From Erythrophleum ivorense (lineage: Eukaryota > Streptophyta > Magnoliopsida > Fabales > Fabaceae), in the NCBI GenBank assembly GCA_026724425.1, contig JAIUCV010000664.1, forward strand, positions 186,001 to 250,000: DNA of 64,000 nucleotides, written 5' to 3'. A program made the position numbers and the translations under genes. Under the pieces are notes generated by a model. The model saw nothing but the letters and a program-made list of their open reading frames with translations, made no database searches and had not been told where the DNA came from. Positions 37,374-49,759 of the stretch are shown piece by piece (the first letter of the stretch is position 1; each line of letters opens with the position of its first letter).

Positions 37374-40300
37374 TCAAAGCTTGTCATGATGCAAACCTAG
37401 TATCTTATGGAATTTAGGCCTCTGGAAACTAGTGCTTCCGGACTCTTCAAGGGCATTGCTTACACTGATATTTTCTCCCACCTTCATATTTGATACTCCT
37501 GGAGTATTGCTTGCAGATTTCAACTTCCGATCTCTATTATCAAAATTATTCTTTCTTTGATTTAAACGCCTATTTTTGAGTTCCTGTCAATAATTTGGTG
37601 GGCAACTAAAAATTCAATGTAAAAAAAACAAAAGATTATTTACTGGTAAAAACAAATACAAAGATAATTTTTTAACCTGCTCATAGAAGTAAAGACCATC
37701 ATTTATTGCAGAAGCAAGTTCACTGGAAATGGACTGTGATTCTTCGCCATCAATTTTAGATCCTTGTTTAATATCACTATTCTGTACATTAAAATAGAAA
37801 AATAAATAAATAAATGAATAATCTATTCTATGCAATTAAAAACTGCTCTATATGGTTAGTTTTCATAAAAACAAAAAGATAAACATCATTTATGCAAGCC
37901 CAACAGAGTATCAAGAAAAATCATAATGCTATGGTTATGTAGTTCCAGCTTCTTTATAGCCATTTAAGCACCTAAATTTATTTTAATTTTCATCAATTCA
38001 GTTTAAGATATTTAGTCTATTTCTCCCCCTTTCTGGGAACGGTGATTCAGAAGATTTCCAAGAACGTGTATTATTTTCCTTGGGCAGTTGTGTCACCCTT
38101 ATCCAGACTTGTTTATCTAGCATTTCTTTTGACTATCTCTCTCTTGAATCGCAGTGTAGCTCTCAGAATTGAGACGACTATGACGGATTTTTTTGGGCAG
38201 TGGTTGTTGAGGTGAGAAGGGTTCACCTTGTTGGTTGGTAGGTAAATGGCTATGGTGTTTTCCTCTCAAGACAAATTCATTATGTCACCAAGTAATTTGC
38301 CATAACTATGGTTTATATCAGAACAGGTGAGATGCCAACCTAATGCTCACCACTACTCATGAGAGTCCTTGGGAATTCCTTTCCCAGGGTTATGAAACTT
38401 TTCAGACTATTGGTTTCCATAAAATGGGGTAATACAAGTTGCATAAAGTTTTGGAAGGATCTTTGGATGGGAAATATTTCTTTGCATAATGCTTCCATTC
38501 AGATTTTTTCACCATCAAGGGCTCCAGTGTCTCTTGGAATTTCCATTTTCGAGGAATCTGTGTGATAGATATGCCTAGGATTTACACAGCCTTCTACTTC
38601 TCCTAGATACATACATCTTTTCTCCAATTCAGATAGGAGCTTTTGGTCTCTTGATCCTTCTGGCTTCTTTACTTGTAAGTACCTATTTCTTTTTATGACT
38701 TCTCCTAATGGAGACTGTTTTCTTCTTGACAAGCCAATTTGGAAATCAAAGGCCTCTAATAAGGTCAAGTCTTTTGTTTGGACAATGGTACTCGGTAGGA
38801 ATACCACTTATGATGGTTTTATCCCCTGATGTGTGTGTAATGTACATGTCTAATTCTGAATCTGCTGCACATCCTTTTCTACATTGCCCAATGGGGCTGT
38901 CTTTCTGTGGAGTAGGTTTTGGCATGTTCAGTGAGCATCGGGCGTGCAACCTAACCTTGGAAAAATTTCTCTGTGACAAGTTACAGTGGTTTTGGCTAGA
39001 AGAAAGAGGACAAAATACTGTGGCACTGTGCTATGTTTGCAATATTCTGGTGTATATGGTTGGAAAAGAATGCATTACTATCAAGGGTGTTGTTAAAGAT
39101 TATAATAGAACTATTTGTAAGCCTTCCCTTAACAGCTATAACTTTTGAGTTTTGATGGCTCTTGACATAGCATCTGATAGAACTTTCTCTGCTTTGGTAT
39201 TATTTATCACTCAAGCAAATTGGTTATCTTCCCCTTCCCAGTGAAATAGAGAAACGATAAACCAAAACCAGATTACAGTAGATTAGCAAGAGAGAAAACT
39301 AATAGAAAAATAGCAGACACAGATGAACATGGCCTCCTGCATTCAAGAGGTGGGTCTCTCCCAAATCCCTAATGTCTTTGAGACCCTCTACCTCACTCTC
39401 CGTGGCCTAAATCGCAGCAACAAAACCCCCTGCATCATTTTCATATGAGTTTCCCTCACCTCTAGCTCATCCACTCACATCACCATCGTAAGGAAGTTAG
39501 TTAAGTTAGAATTTGACGAAACATATTAGGGATCTATTCAAGTTTAAATAAACTCTAGTACTCACCTATTATGGATCTATAAGTTATGAGCCTACACTAT
39601 TATTTATACTAATTAATTAGATATTTAGTCTAGAATAATAAGATTATTTTAGTACGTGGATTCAAATGCATTCCAATTGAACATAAATTAATCCTTTTTT
39701 ATTTAAAACAAAATTTACAATTGATTGTTACCCACAATAATTATAATATTCTCCCATTTTGGCAAAATCAAATTTTCATTTTAAAAATTTTTATTTTGAA
39801 AACGATTCTCGAACTAATGATTAATTTTATAATGTGGCCACATTTTAAAAACATATGATCCAATACGCGATATCTAAATATGACTTCATCTAACTAAAGC
39901 CAAGTAATATTAAATCATGATAGTTACCATATCTTTTATTGATATTAAATCTTTCATGGTTATAAATATCACTAACTTCGTTGACTGGTCATTAACGTGA
40001 AATGCATCAAGAAAATAGTATAAGAGTGTAATCCAATAGCTAAATTACTATTTTTTTGGTTAGTTTTCGCAATTTTTCTCAAATGCCTTAAAGACAAAGA
40101 AATTGTATAGTTTATCAAAAAATTATTATACCTCAACTCCAATATAGCATTTACTACGAGCACAGTAAACTTAATGACACCGAGTTCAAAATTTTGCAAT
40201 TTATGTATATATACAAAAATATTTAATAACAAAAATTTAATGCATTATTAATTGGGTGAAATACAAATCATGTACACATAAAAAATATCTAAAAAATATT

Positions 40301-41914
40301 CAAGGTAACAAAAAAATAATATAAAGTTATTTCCGATCCTCACCTCCTGGACCACCTTCCCTTGAGTATCTCAAGCCCGGATACATTGACTCAGTGGGCC
40401 TACCTGTATCAAAACACTACGTGGTCTAGAATTCAATCCTTGTCATTCCTCATTTCAGCACAACTTGCACATGGTATAGCAAACTTGTGCTTTGCACACA
40501 CTTCAAGTTATCAAATTTTCATGTGAGGGGACATGTTAAAGATTATAATAGAACTATCCATGGGCTTTCACTTTAACAACTCAAGCTTTTCAGCTGAAAA
40601 GGTTCTTGCCATGTGTGTCATTGCCTATGCATTTATTGTGGGACAGGAAAACAACCATGGCTTCTCCATGGTGCTTTTCTCACTGCGTATTCAAAGAAGT
40701 GTCTTCGTTAAATATGCAGAGAGGATAAGTGTCTTCGTTACATTCTCGACCTGCTGGTTATTGGTTCTTGGTTGGGTGTTCTCTTGTGTTTTGTAACATT
40801 CTACACTTCCTTTAGAGGGATATCTTGTTATCCTCATTTGTAATCTTTCCTTCTAATAAAGCTTTTATTCTTATAAGAAATAGATAATAACCCACTTTTG
40901 AGGAAAAAAGAATGCACTTTTTTGTTTCAATTAGCAATTAACAAAAAACCTGGGTGATGGATTTGGTTACCATATTGTTTTCAGAAGAAACATTATCTTG
41001 GTTGGTGGTTTCCTGCAAGAAATTAAAAGCATTAACAGAAGACTAGAGAATTAAATCAATTAAATGAATACGTGTTATGGATTTGGTTGGAATGTCAGAC
41101 TTGACGAGCTTCTGTTTTCTTCACTATCTCGCTGATTGTCCCCAAAACTTTAAATGAATATGAATATTAAGACCATTAACAGAAAACCATAGAATCAAAT
41201 CAATTAAAATTTAAATGAATTTGTATATTGGATTTGGTCACATACAGCTTGGAATGTCGAACTTGACGAGCTTTTGTTTTCTTCACTATCTTGTTGATTG
41301 TCCCAAGATATGCTTTCCCATGAAACTCTTCCAGTTTCTATATCTTCTCCATTTGCATGATGGTCTTCTGGGCTAGTGGGAACAATCTCTGCTTGGGAAT
41401 CTAAATAGCAGCGAAAATTGATGAGGGCATAGCTGAAAACTACTGCAATCAAAGAGAGAAACCAGCTGATCTTCATAAGTTGTACAGTAATACATCCAAG
41501 GAAAAAATTGAAGAGACCCGTTTCGAATCCAAGCTCGAGCTTCCTTGACGCGGACAGCGACATCAAAGCAAACGAACCGTACGAGATCATGCTCAGTGCG
41601 TCTGGTTTTCGACTCACAGCTTTGTCATGGAAAACGGAGTACACAGAGACGAGCAAAAAAATGAAAAGTACCCCATGAGCTTTTAGGATGAAGCCCCTTG
41701 AAACTTCAATTCTCTTAGCATACAACATGATGCAGCAGATAATTAAACAGATCAGTATATAAAGAAGTAACTTGAGAAAATTCCATTCTCCAAAAAGTTG
41801 TTTGAAAGTGGAGCTCACAGCATAACAAACCAGGCCAATTATGGCTGACAGAGACCCCAATAATCTCCAAAACTTCGAGTGATTTTGCAACGGTTTCGGA
41901 ATAGGATCCGGCAT
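37374..41914 (-). CDS. Membrane-protein family copy, unit D, open frame with altered tail
   Basis: Predicted exons are 41914-41246 (223 codons), 41012-40971 (14), 37781-37677 (35) and 37583-37374 (69 plus TGA), all phase 0, about 341 aa. The membrane core matches unit A closely. Two differences stand out. First, exon 1 ends with an EENKSSSSSTFQA-type tail that in A, B and E belongs to exon 2, while the separate exon 2 (about 41145-41085) has lost both splice sites; exons 1 and 2 therefore look fused by recombination. Second, exon 5 departs from the family after KVGENIS and ends in a different tail of about 29 residues. Intron 3 is about 3.2 kb because of LINE sequence and another insertion. 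No nonsense codon was seen, so it may be functional. Confidence 0.6.
37960..39150 (+). mobile_element. LINE fragment, RT C-terminal zinc-binding domain (unit D intron 3)
   Basis: The plus strand reads W.NTSCIKFWKDLWMGNISLHN at 38430-38490, the typical segment just before the LINE zinc-binding domain. A WSLDPSGFFTCKY...PIWKSKASNKVKSFVWT stretch follows (38650-38790), then CVMYMSNSESAAHPFLHCP at 38840-38895. Together these match the zf-RVT region of plant L1-type LINEs, broken by indels. It is the longest copy; those at 26160-26720, 50340-50910 and 17450-17612 are shorter. Confidence 0.75.
39151..40400. other. Unit D-specific insert in intron 3
   Basis: Sequence absent from unit E's intron. 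A TGTTAAAGATTATAATAGAACTAT word occurs on both sides (39090 and 40533), suggesting duplication on insertion or a rearranged LINE tail. A short plus frame (39323-39448) starting MNMASCIQEVGLSQIPNVF ends after about 41 codons and is not recognised. The rest is AT-rich. Confidence 0.4.
40401..40900 (+). repeat. LINE 3' segment in unit D intron 3
   Basis: Matches 26930-27090, 50940-51400 and the intron 3 segments of units A (14570-14780) and B (19130-19410): ATGTGTACATTTATTGTGGGACAGG through TTATTCTTATAAGAAATA. It is present in every copy of the gene, including those lacking the coding part of the LINE. Confidence 0.6.
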
Positions 41915-42029
41915 ACTGTTCTTTTCCAAGTATCAAAAGCTGGTTCATAAGATTTTAATATCGATAGAGCCTGACAAGGATTCGAGATGGAACAATAAAA
42001 GAGTGAAAATAGTATTGTTCCCATGGTTG

Positions 42030-44992
42030 ACTTGCTTTTCCAAGTGTTCTACTTATTTTAAGTGACCAAAACATTATTTTCCGAAGGACAACGAATCACT
42101 GTAAAGCCTTTCTTGAAGTCGGTAATAAGAGCCTAACTTGAAGTTGATGCTTAAGTAGTCTCCATAGTTTTGTTTTTGCTTTTCAAGTAGTCTTCATGGA
42201 GGAACGCAGTCGACTCATGGCTTTTGCTAAAAACTGGTTTTGGTAAATATAAATATAAAAGCGCTTATCAGAGGTGAATTTTAAGAAATTCGATGGCTTT
42301 TACCAAAAAAATCTTTTTAGTAAAATTTAAAGCGTTTAATATGAATTAAAAAAAAAGCTTAAAGAATCACTTTTTAAATCATGATTTTGATAGCCATGCC
42401 CTGAAACCTTGTAATAGTTAAGAATTAATTTTTCTCACTAATGAGAAATTTTCTCTTGCTATTCCTTAATTATAAATGGCTAACCTTTTGGAATAAATCC
42501 CTTATTGTCTACTGAGACAATTCCTTAACTATTCATTTATTATCTAAAAAGTATTCCCCTACTAATACTTAATTTTTTCTCATTAAATCACATTTGAATG
42601 TATTATTTCATAAAAAATCTGTCACGACTCCCTCATTATGTTCTTGTTATTCAGTTGGTTTTCCTAACTAAATCCTAATTATTCCTTAGCTAAACCCTAG
42701 TTAATCCCTCAACTATAGTATATGAGTAAAAATAAAAGAAAATCTTGAAGCTAATATGCCAAAATTTTAAAAGATAAGATTGATACAATTAGAAAGTTAA
42801 AACAACTATAAGGAATAACCCCATCCTTTACAATTCATTGAAAGAGTATTCCCTATATGTTTGTTATAGAGAATTAAAAATTCATACTACTGATCCTACA
42901 AATCATTGTATAAGATTTCAATAGCTCTAAAAATACAGAAATGTTGGGTCCCCCTTCTCCACATCACTCAAGATAGGCAACAAATCCAACGTGCTATGTG
43001 CTCCAAGGACATCCCATACTATAGGAAAAACTACGTTTTTAGCAATTGCAGGATCCGCTGCTAAAACATTTGTCGGCAATCACATTGCAACAGTTGTGTT
43101 CAATTGCGGGAACAACTACCCCAATAAGTCTATAGTGATTGTGTGATGGTTGAACAACCACTACAACTAATAATCAGATTTAGTAGCAGTTGTGTTACAA
43201 CCACTACCAAAGTCATTAGGCATATAGTGACAGTTTATATCCAATTGTTGCTATTTTGCATAGTGATATATAGTGGTGCCTCCAACTGTCACTATTAATT
43301 TAATTTAATTTAATTTAATTTTTATAATTATGATATTTGAAACTATATATAAATATACTTATACATAATAATAGCAATAAATATAAAATTTAAATATAAT
43401 TAGATAAAATTAAAAATTTAATCTATTATAAGTTTTATAAGTCAATAAATAAGTTCTATAGCTGTAATACCATTTAATTAAAAATTTTATAAGTCAATTG
43501 GCAAATCTTAAATCTACTCATGTTCTTTTTTTTTTAATTGAAAGATGACAGAGAATGGCCTACTATATTTGGTAAATATTCACTCTCTTAATCAAATACT
43601 TAACTTAAAAATATAAAATGTTATTAGAAACATATAAAAATTAAATTATAAGAAATAAATATTATTTAATGAATATATTATAAATATTACTATTATAGGT
43701 TGAAAGAAAGCAAAGATTAAGGAATCTTAAAAATTTAAAAATAAAAAATAATAAAAAGTTATCGTTGCGTCAGTCTTCTTACTTGATGGTTGATAATTCT
43801 TGCTTTGGTCATCCCAAGCGGAAACTGGACGCTTCTAGCTGGAGGCTGAGTATTCTGAAAGAGAGAAGGAGAAATAAATACAACCTACTAAACCAAATGA
43901 ACACATTTAAGGACTACAACTTTTGCAAGAAAACAAGCCTAGCTCCGAAGGAGACATCTATTACATGCATGCCTCTGTATTTTTGGGTGTGTGAAGAGGT
44001 CTTTTCAGTTGCAGCATGATGAATGTATTTTAGTATAATTTAACGAAATGACTGAGATCCATTTTGATTCACCATGTCTTTGAAAAAATAAATGACCGAG
44101 ATTGCATGCTTATAGTAGAAGTGACGTGGATTTGAGAGAACCAATCTGAGTGTAATAATTTATTTGTACTATTCAAAGTACATAAGACATTCAACTTTCC
44201 CGCAGGCTCACCTGCTCCTTTTCATGTTGAAGAAGTCAAAGAATTACTGCAACTTTTCAGTTGCCTACTTCCTACTAATATTGATGTGAGCAGGATAAAA
44301 CGTTGAGAACGATCAAATAAAATGGCAACTTTAACGACACTTCCCGACTTCATATTAGGTTTGACTTCGGCAGCATAATCACAGATGGAGAGAAACATGT
44401 AGCTTAACTCTTGCTTGTAGATATCATTTGTCTTTAGCGAAGAGTCCTTGGAATAATGCTCGTAAATGAGCATTTGATCACAAAATTTTTTAGGTATTTT
44501 ACCAGAGTTCTTTCTGTCTCTTTTCATTTTATTCCTTCTCACCAAGAATTTTCGATAATTTAAGGATAAAGACTAAATTAAAAGTCTTTAAAACTACAAT
44601 AACTCAATTAAAAAATTATAAACTATAAAAACCAAATCAAAGATAGAATAACATTATTTGGACCAATAAGATAATTAAGCCTATTTATCTGTGATTTCTT
44701 ATGTAAAGATACTCTCATATATATGCATTCTTATGTGAAGATAATATTGATTATGAATTTATCTGTGATTTCTTAAAAATAAATAAGAGAAAAAGGATAT
44801 TAAATTAATTATGGTAAAATAATTCATTTTTTCTAATAAACATGTCTTTTGATGTTCCATCAAACTGAAACATCAAGTTGGTACATGTGAATATAAAGTT
44901 AATAAAGGTATATATAATGCTAGGTGCCAACCTAATGTTCAAGCAAGTGCATTCAACAGGGAAAATGGATAAAGTAAACGCATCATACTGTT
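42030..44992. other. Upstream region of unit D, homologous to 20650-23510
   Basis: Collinear with the unit B upstream spacer, including the decayed CACTA terminus at 43017 and the frame at 44545-44222. A (TTAAT)n run lies at 43302-43322. It ends at the LTR insertion at 44993. Confidence 0.6.
44222..44545 (-). CDS. Unrecognised 107-codon open frame
   Basis: Open from ATG to stop (MVRRNKMKRDRKN...), with a basic N-terminus and a mixed middle (YKQELSYMFLSICDYAAEVKP). No family recognised. The same frame is broken by indels in the homologous unit at 22730-23060, which argues against a conserved gene. It could be an exon fragment captured in the unit. Confidence 0.2.
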   Translation of the reverse strand: MVRRNKMKRDRKNSGKIPKKFCDQMLIYEHYSKDSSLKTNDIYKQELSYMFLSICDYAAEVKPNMKSGSVVKVAILFDRSQRFILLTSILVGSRQLKSCSNSLTSST

Positions 44993-47816
44993 TGTAACAC
45001 CCATAATTAATTAAAGTGTTAATTATAGATTAGGTTAATTAGGAATAAATAATATGAGATAATTGGACAAGTTAAGTGAATGGAGATTTTAGAGAGATAA
45101 ATTATTGATATGAGTTTGAGATTTAATTGGGATAGAAACTTCATCTAAGTCCAAATTAAATTAAGTAGATAAGGGGCTAATGGCGGCTCAATAAGCTAGG
45201 TGTAGGCCCAATATGATTTAATGTGATAGAAGCCCAAGGTCCACCTCATATAGGCTCTTAGGAAAGCCCAATAAACCTTGTGCAGACTCAAAACAATAGA
45301 GATCCTAAAACTAGGTCTGGCCCAACAGAATTCTGCAACCTAACAACTTAAAAAATGGCCCAACAAAGCAAAAATCTAAGCCCATTAGGAGTTGGACCTT
45401 GAAGCAACCCATGACCCATATTTGACCCAACTTAAACCCAACTAAAACTCTAAATGCTTCAGCCACTATCTCATTTTTCTGAAACACAAAGGAGAAAATC
45501 GGAGGTCCAAAGGGGAGACTAGGGTTCTTGGCATAAATCTATATTTTCTCACATTTAGAGCAAGATTCAGTTAAGGTAATAGTTATATAACTTAATCCTC
45601 TCATCTTTCTCTTCATTTTAGTCTGATTAGTTTTTCATTTGGAGCATTTTCACTATACTCAAAATCTAAAATGTGGTTATTTGGGGTTCTCTTAGTGGAA
45701 ATTCGTAGGTTGAGGCTAGGACTGTCATTAGATAGGTATAAACTCTTCTTTTTGAGGTAATTCTACTGATTTGAGAGTCTAATGACTTGATTATAATATG
45801 GGTATTAATTTTTATACAAATTTACTTAGAATTTTGAATGAAACATTAAGGTTTTTGGAAGAGGACACATAAATCCAAATTTGAGACTTGTAGTGGCTGG
45901 GGATATTTTTGTACCATTTGTGGCTGTTACAAATTGTCTGCAAGTGAGGTAACTGAGTTTACATTAATTCCATGCATATATCTGTTTTAATTTCATATTT
46001 ACTATACATGAATGATTTGAAATGCTGAATGAATTGGTTGGCTATCATTATTTTGTGATTGGACCTTGTGAATCCATGGTGGAGCTGTGGTGCGGTTGCC
46101 ACCTGTGTATGTGCTTCGATCGGGCATTGGGTTATAATCAAACCCCAGATGCACTGAGCCCTGATTGTGCTCAAAGGGGAATAGGTGCCATGGACGGGCC
46201 TCTCTCGGTGTTAATGGCCTTTAACATGTGTAAATATAATTGCTAGTATGAGATGGTAATCATGATAGCCTAATTGTTTCATTTACTGATATGACTGGTA
46301 TTCTTCTGATACTTATGTGAAATTATGCATATATGCTAATTAAACTGGATTATATGATGGAATTGCCTTGGTTACTAAGATTTATATCTCACTCCATTTT
46401 ATGGGATTAATATTTTAGGTGAAGGTTTTTTGGGTAAGGATAAGGGGAAGCAAGTGGATGAAAATCCATGAGCTCTAACTATGTGTGGAGGAAGCTACAC
46501 TTGGGCTAATCTGAGTAGAGTAGATGCAATTTTGTTATTAGTTTACATAGTATCATCATGTATTCATGTTGCCAAGTGTAGGCATTTATATTTTGCTTGG
46601 TGGAAATATAACCGTTAAGGAGTTAAGTCTCATTATAGTGGATATTGATGTTTGAACTTGTAACATCTAATATATATAGCTTTGTTGAATTTGTGATATG
46701 GTTTACCATTTGGAAATTATAGTCATGTGATACATTAGATGTTGATATAAACTATTGATGAATGAAATCTCTATGGAATGTGCATGGGATGTTAATTGTC
46801 GCTAATGCATGAGTTCTTGCTGTCATTATTTTATAAATTTGCTGATATGAGATAGTTGGGCAAGTAAGAAATAGTATCTAAGTTTTGAATTAGTAATGGA
46901 GAGTTATATGAGTAAATAGGGTAGATAAATACTATTAAAGTCATACAAAATGGGAGAAAGTGGTCCTAGGGTGTTTCTAAGATGAGAATTAGAGTATAGG
47001 GGACAAAACTTGGGAGAGGTAGCTACAGGAGAGAGTTACGCTGCGGTTAAGAAGGCTTCGCTGTGGCCAAACGAGTGACAGAATCGAGGGGCGCCGCGGC
47101 ATGATGAATCCCGCCGCGACGCAAGAGAAGAAAATTGGTCTAGGGAGTGACAGTGGTGAGGAGCGCCGCGACTTAAGAAATCTCGCCGTGGCGCAAACTG
47201 AGAAAAATCGCCCAGGAGGGTGATAGAACAGAAACTCACCGCGGCGCAGTAAGTCCTGTCGCGGTGTGAGTCGGGAAAACTAGTTAAGGGTTGTACAATA
47301 GCAAAACTCGCCGCGGCGCAAATATATTTCGTTGAGGCGAGAATCTTGGGACTTAGAACATTAACTCTAGGGGGCATTTCCGCCGCGATGCTATGTAGTA
47401 CCACCGCGACGATGGTCTAACTTAATGTGCGAAAATTGCCCAATGATTCCAGTACCTATTTTAGCCGCGGTGCGAATGGTCTGGGTTGCGGCACGAGACC
47501 CCAAACCCCTACCCCTTAGCCTAGAAACCCCAATTTCTTCAATGATAATGCCAAGAAATGATATAGGAATACTTGTGGGAGGTTTTTGTGTGTTGAAACT
47601 GATAAATGGATGAATCATAAACCCTTCATAGTAGTATGATTTCTTTTGTGCATTTTTGTTTTGGTTGTGGTTGTTTAGTGATGATCTTAGCATTAAGGTT
47701 TAAATTTTTCTGTATTTTCATAATGTAACAAAATGTAACGACTCAAAACCTTGATCATTAACTATTAATCGTGCATTTAACTATAAATACAATGATTAGA
47801 AGGTAGGGTCGTCATA
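44993..47816 (+). mobile_element. Solo-LTR-like insertion in the unit E spacer
   Basis: The insert starts TGTAACACCC and ends near GGGTCGTCATA, imperfectly inverted ends of the type seen in large plant gypsy LTRs. It splits sequence that is continuous in the other unit (CATACTGTTCCCAAAATGG at 23505). Flanks CTGTT (44988-44992) and TTATT (47817-47821) look like a 5-bp duplication decayed by two transitions. No pol or gag is present in its 2824 bp. A GC-rich repeated stretch lies at 47035-47510. Confidence 0.7.
47035..47510. repeat. GC-rich degenerate tandem repeat inside the LTR
   Basis: At least six units of roughly 70-80 bp, each with a pair of CCGCGGCGCA-type cores about 25-30 bp apart (near 47090/47120, 47162/47188, 47238/47262, 47308/47335, 47380/47402, 47463/47487). 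CpG is strongly enriched against the AT-rich surroundings. The paired cores are near-palindromic and could form small hairpins or protein-binding sites. Confidence 0.6.
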
Positions 47817-47869
47817 TTATTCCCAAAATGGATAAAGTAAATATGTGATAGGAGCCTAATATATATATA

Positions 47870-49530
47870 TATAAATATAATTTTTGAGATTTTTTTTCTC
47901 TTACATATCTTTTCTATTTTCTAATATATTTGGATTTTTTTTTCATTTATATTTTCTTGCTCGTAGTCTTAGCTCACCACATCCAAATTATTAATTGTTT
48001 TTAAAAATATTGGAATAATATTTCTTTTTTAATTAGTTTTAAACTTATTTAGTTACTTTAGTCGTTAAGGAATCATAATCATTTGATTTTTCTAAAAAAT
48101 CTCAATAGTTATTATTACATGTTTCATTTAACCAAAATTTTGAATCCACATCATTTAAATGGTGGTAATGATTTTGAAACTACTTAGAGAATTATATAAT
48201 TTTTTAATATTACATAATTTTAATTTTGTGAGAATGTAATTAGTATATGAATTAAAACTGATTTCATCTATTGATCCGCAAAATTTCATTTTTATAATTT
48301 TCACAAGTTTTTGAAGGATTTGTTCAATACTATGAAAATCATTTACTGGCTCATTTTTTTGGACTTGTCTTATTATGGAGTCTTTTCCATTTTTTGAAAA
48401 ATGGCAAAGTGTCACTTTACAATTTTCCAACTAGAAAATTTAAGAATTTTGCTTTAGATCATTTATCTTTATAGGTGATTATTACCATAGACAAAGATTA
48501 TATCTAATCATCAATAACTTATTAATATTGATCACGAGGAAAAAATTTGTAAATCTAAATATATATCATTTGTGGCTATATATTTTTTATTTAAATCATC
48601 CTTTCTGCAATTTATAGATAAAAATGGTTCTTCATTTTATTTAGATTGCCTGGAAGAACCATTATTTTAAGTATTAAAAAATATTTGCTTATACTTGGTT
48701 TGAGTATAAGGTTTAGTTTTTGGGTCTATTTTCGGATCATCATCTTTTTTTAAAAAAATTTTTTTTCTCTATCTTTTACTTTTCCCTTGTCTTTTATTAC
48801 AAAAATGCTTTCTTCTGTGACAATTTCTAATTTTATTTTATTTTAGATCTAGCATGTTCATTTTCTGGGAATTTGACTTTGAACTTTTCTCATTCTCTAT
48901 TACCTTTAATTGTTCATTTTCATTGTTACTAAATACAAATGTTGTATCATATTAAAGAAAATAATGATAATTATAACTCTCCAATAATTCTTCATTTTGA
49001 GAATAAAAGCCTTGAATGATTTTTAGTAAAGTATTTTGAAAAATATTTGTTTTTTCTTTGGCCCAAAAAAATACTGATTTTTCTGATATTTGATCAAAGA
49101 TTTAGCATAATCAAACTATTTCTCCTTTTTTTTTTCTTTGCATTTTTATTTTTCTCCTAAAACGTATACTTTGTCGTCATAACATAACATATGTACCTTC
49201 ATCATCAACTAGTGTTTCTTGAAGAAGTTTTTTATCTAATGCTTCTACCTTACTAGCTAATGCTTTATGATTTTTTGTAATTTTTTCATTTATTTTCCTA
49301 AACCAACTAGTAGTAAAATGTATAATAGTATTGATACTACTATCGAGAGCATATAGGTTATTTTTAGATTTTTTTTCTATATCCAAACTATATTCTCTGA
49401 CATTTTTCTCACCCTTTACACACTTATTTCTTATACAAGTTATGTATTTTATATTATACATACCTAAAGTTCCTAAAACTGTCGTGAGCTATAGATTTTT
49501 TTCTTAAGAAACCTAGCATACAAAGCTATC
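47870..49530 (-). pseudogene. Pararetrovirus capsid-region fragment, unit E
   Basis: Homologous to 23570-25310 and 12110-13790. The best-preserved frame (49461-49177) begins with a TCIRNKC-type segment and continues into a lysine-rich, heptad-like stretch (KINEKITKNHKALASKVEAL) that could be a coiled coil. Other parts are full of stops. It is directly downstream of the unit E gene, same strand. Confidence 0.6.
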
Positions 49531-49759
49531 ATACGACACAACAGCTAATAACTGAGGATACAATCACTCAAGTATATCGGATTCAAGCATATGGAATTAA
49601 GGCATACTCTATCAAATGTTGCCATCTTGCTCATGGTACCACTAGCAAAATATCATTCTCGGATCATGCAGAGAAGTCAGTCATCTAGCTGGGTTTCTTC
49701 CTGATTCTTTCCCTTAGATTGCTTCTGCCGGTCTGGATCATGGGTTCCACATCTTCGTG

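Noticed and set aside
47036..47693. Several overlapping ORFs in the GC-rich stretch
   Set aside because: Open only because of GC-rich repeated text; composition is not protein-like and the region is within an LTR.
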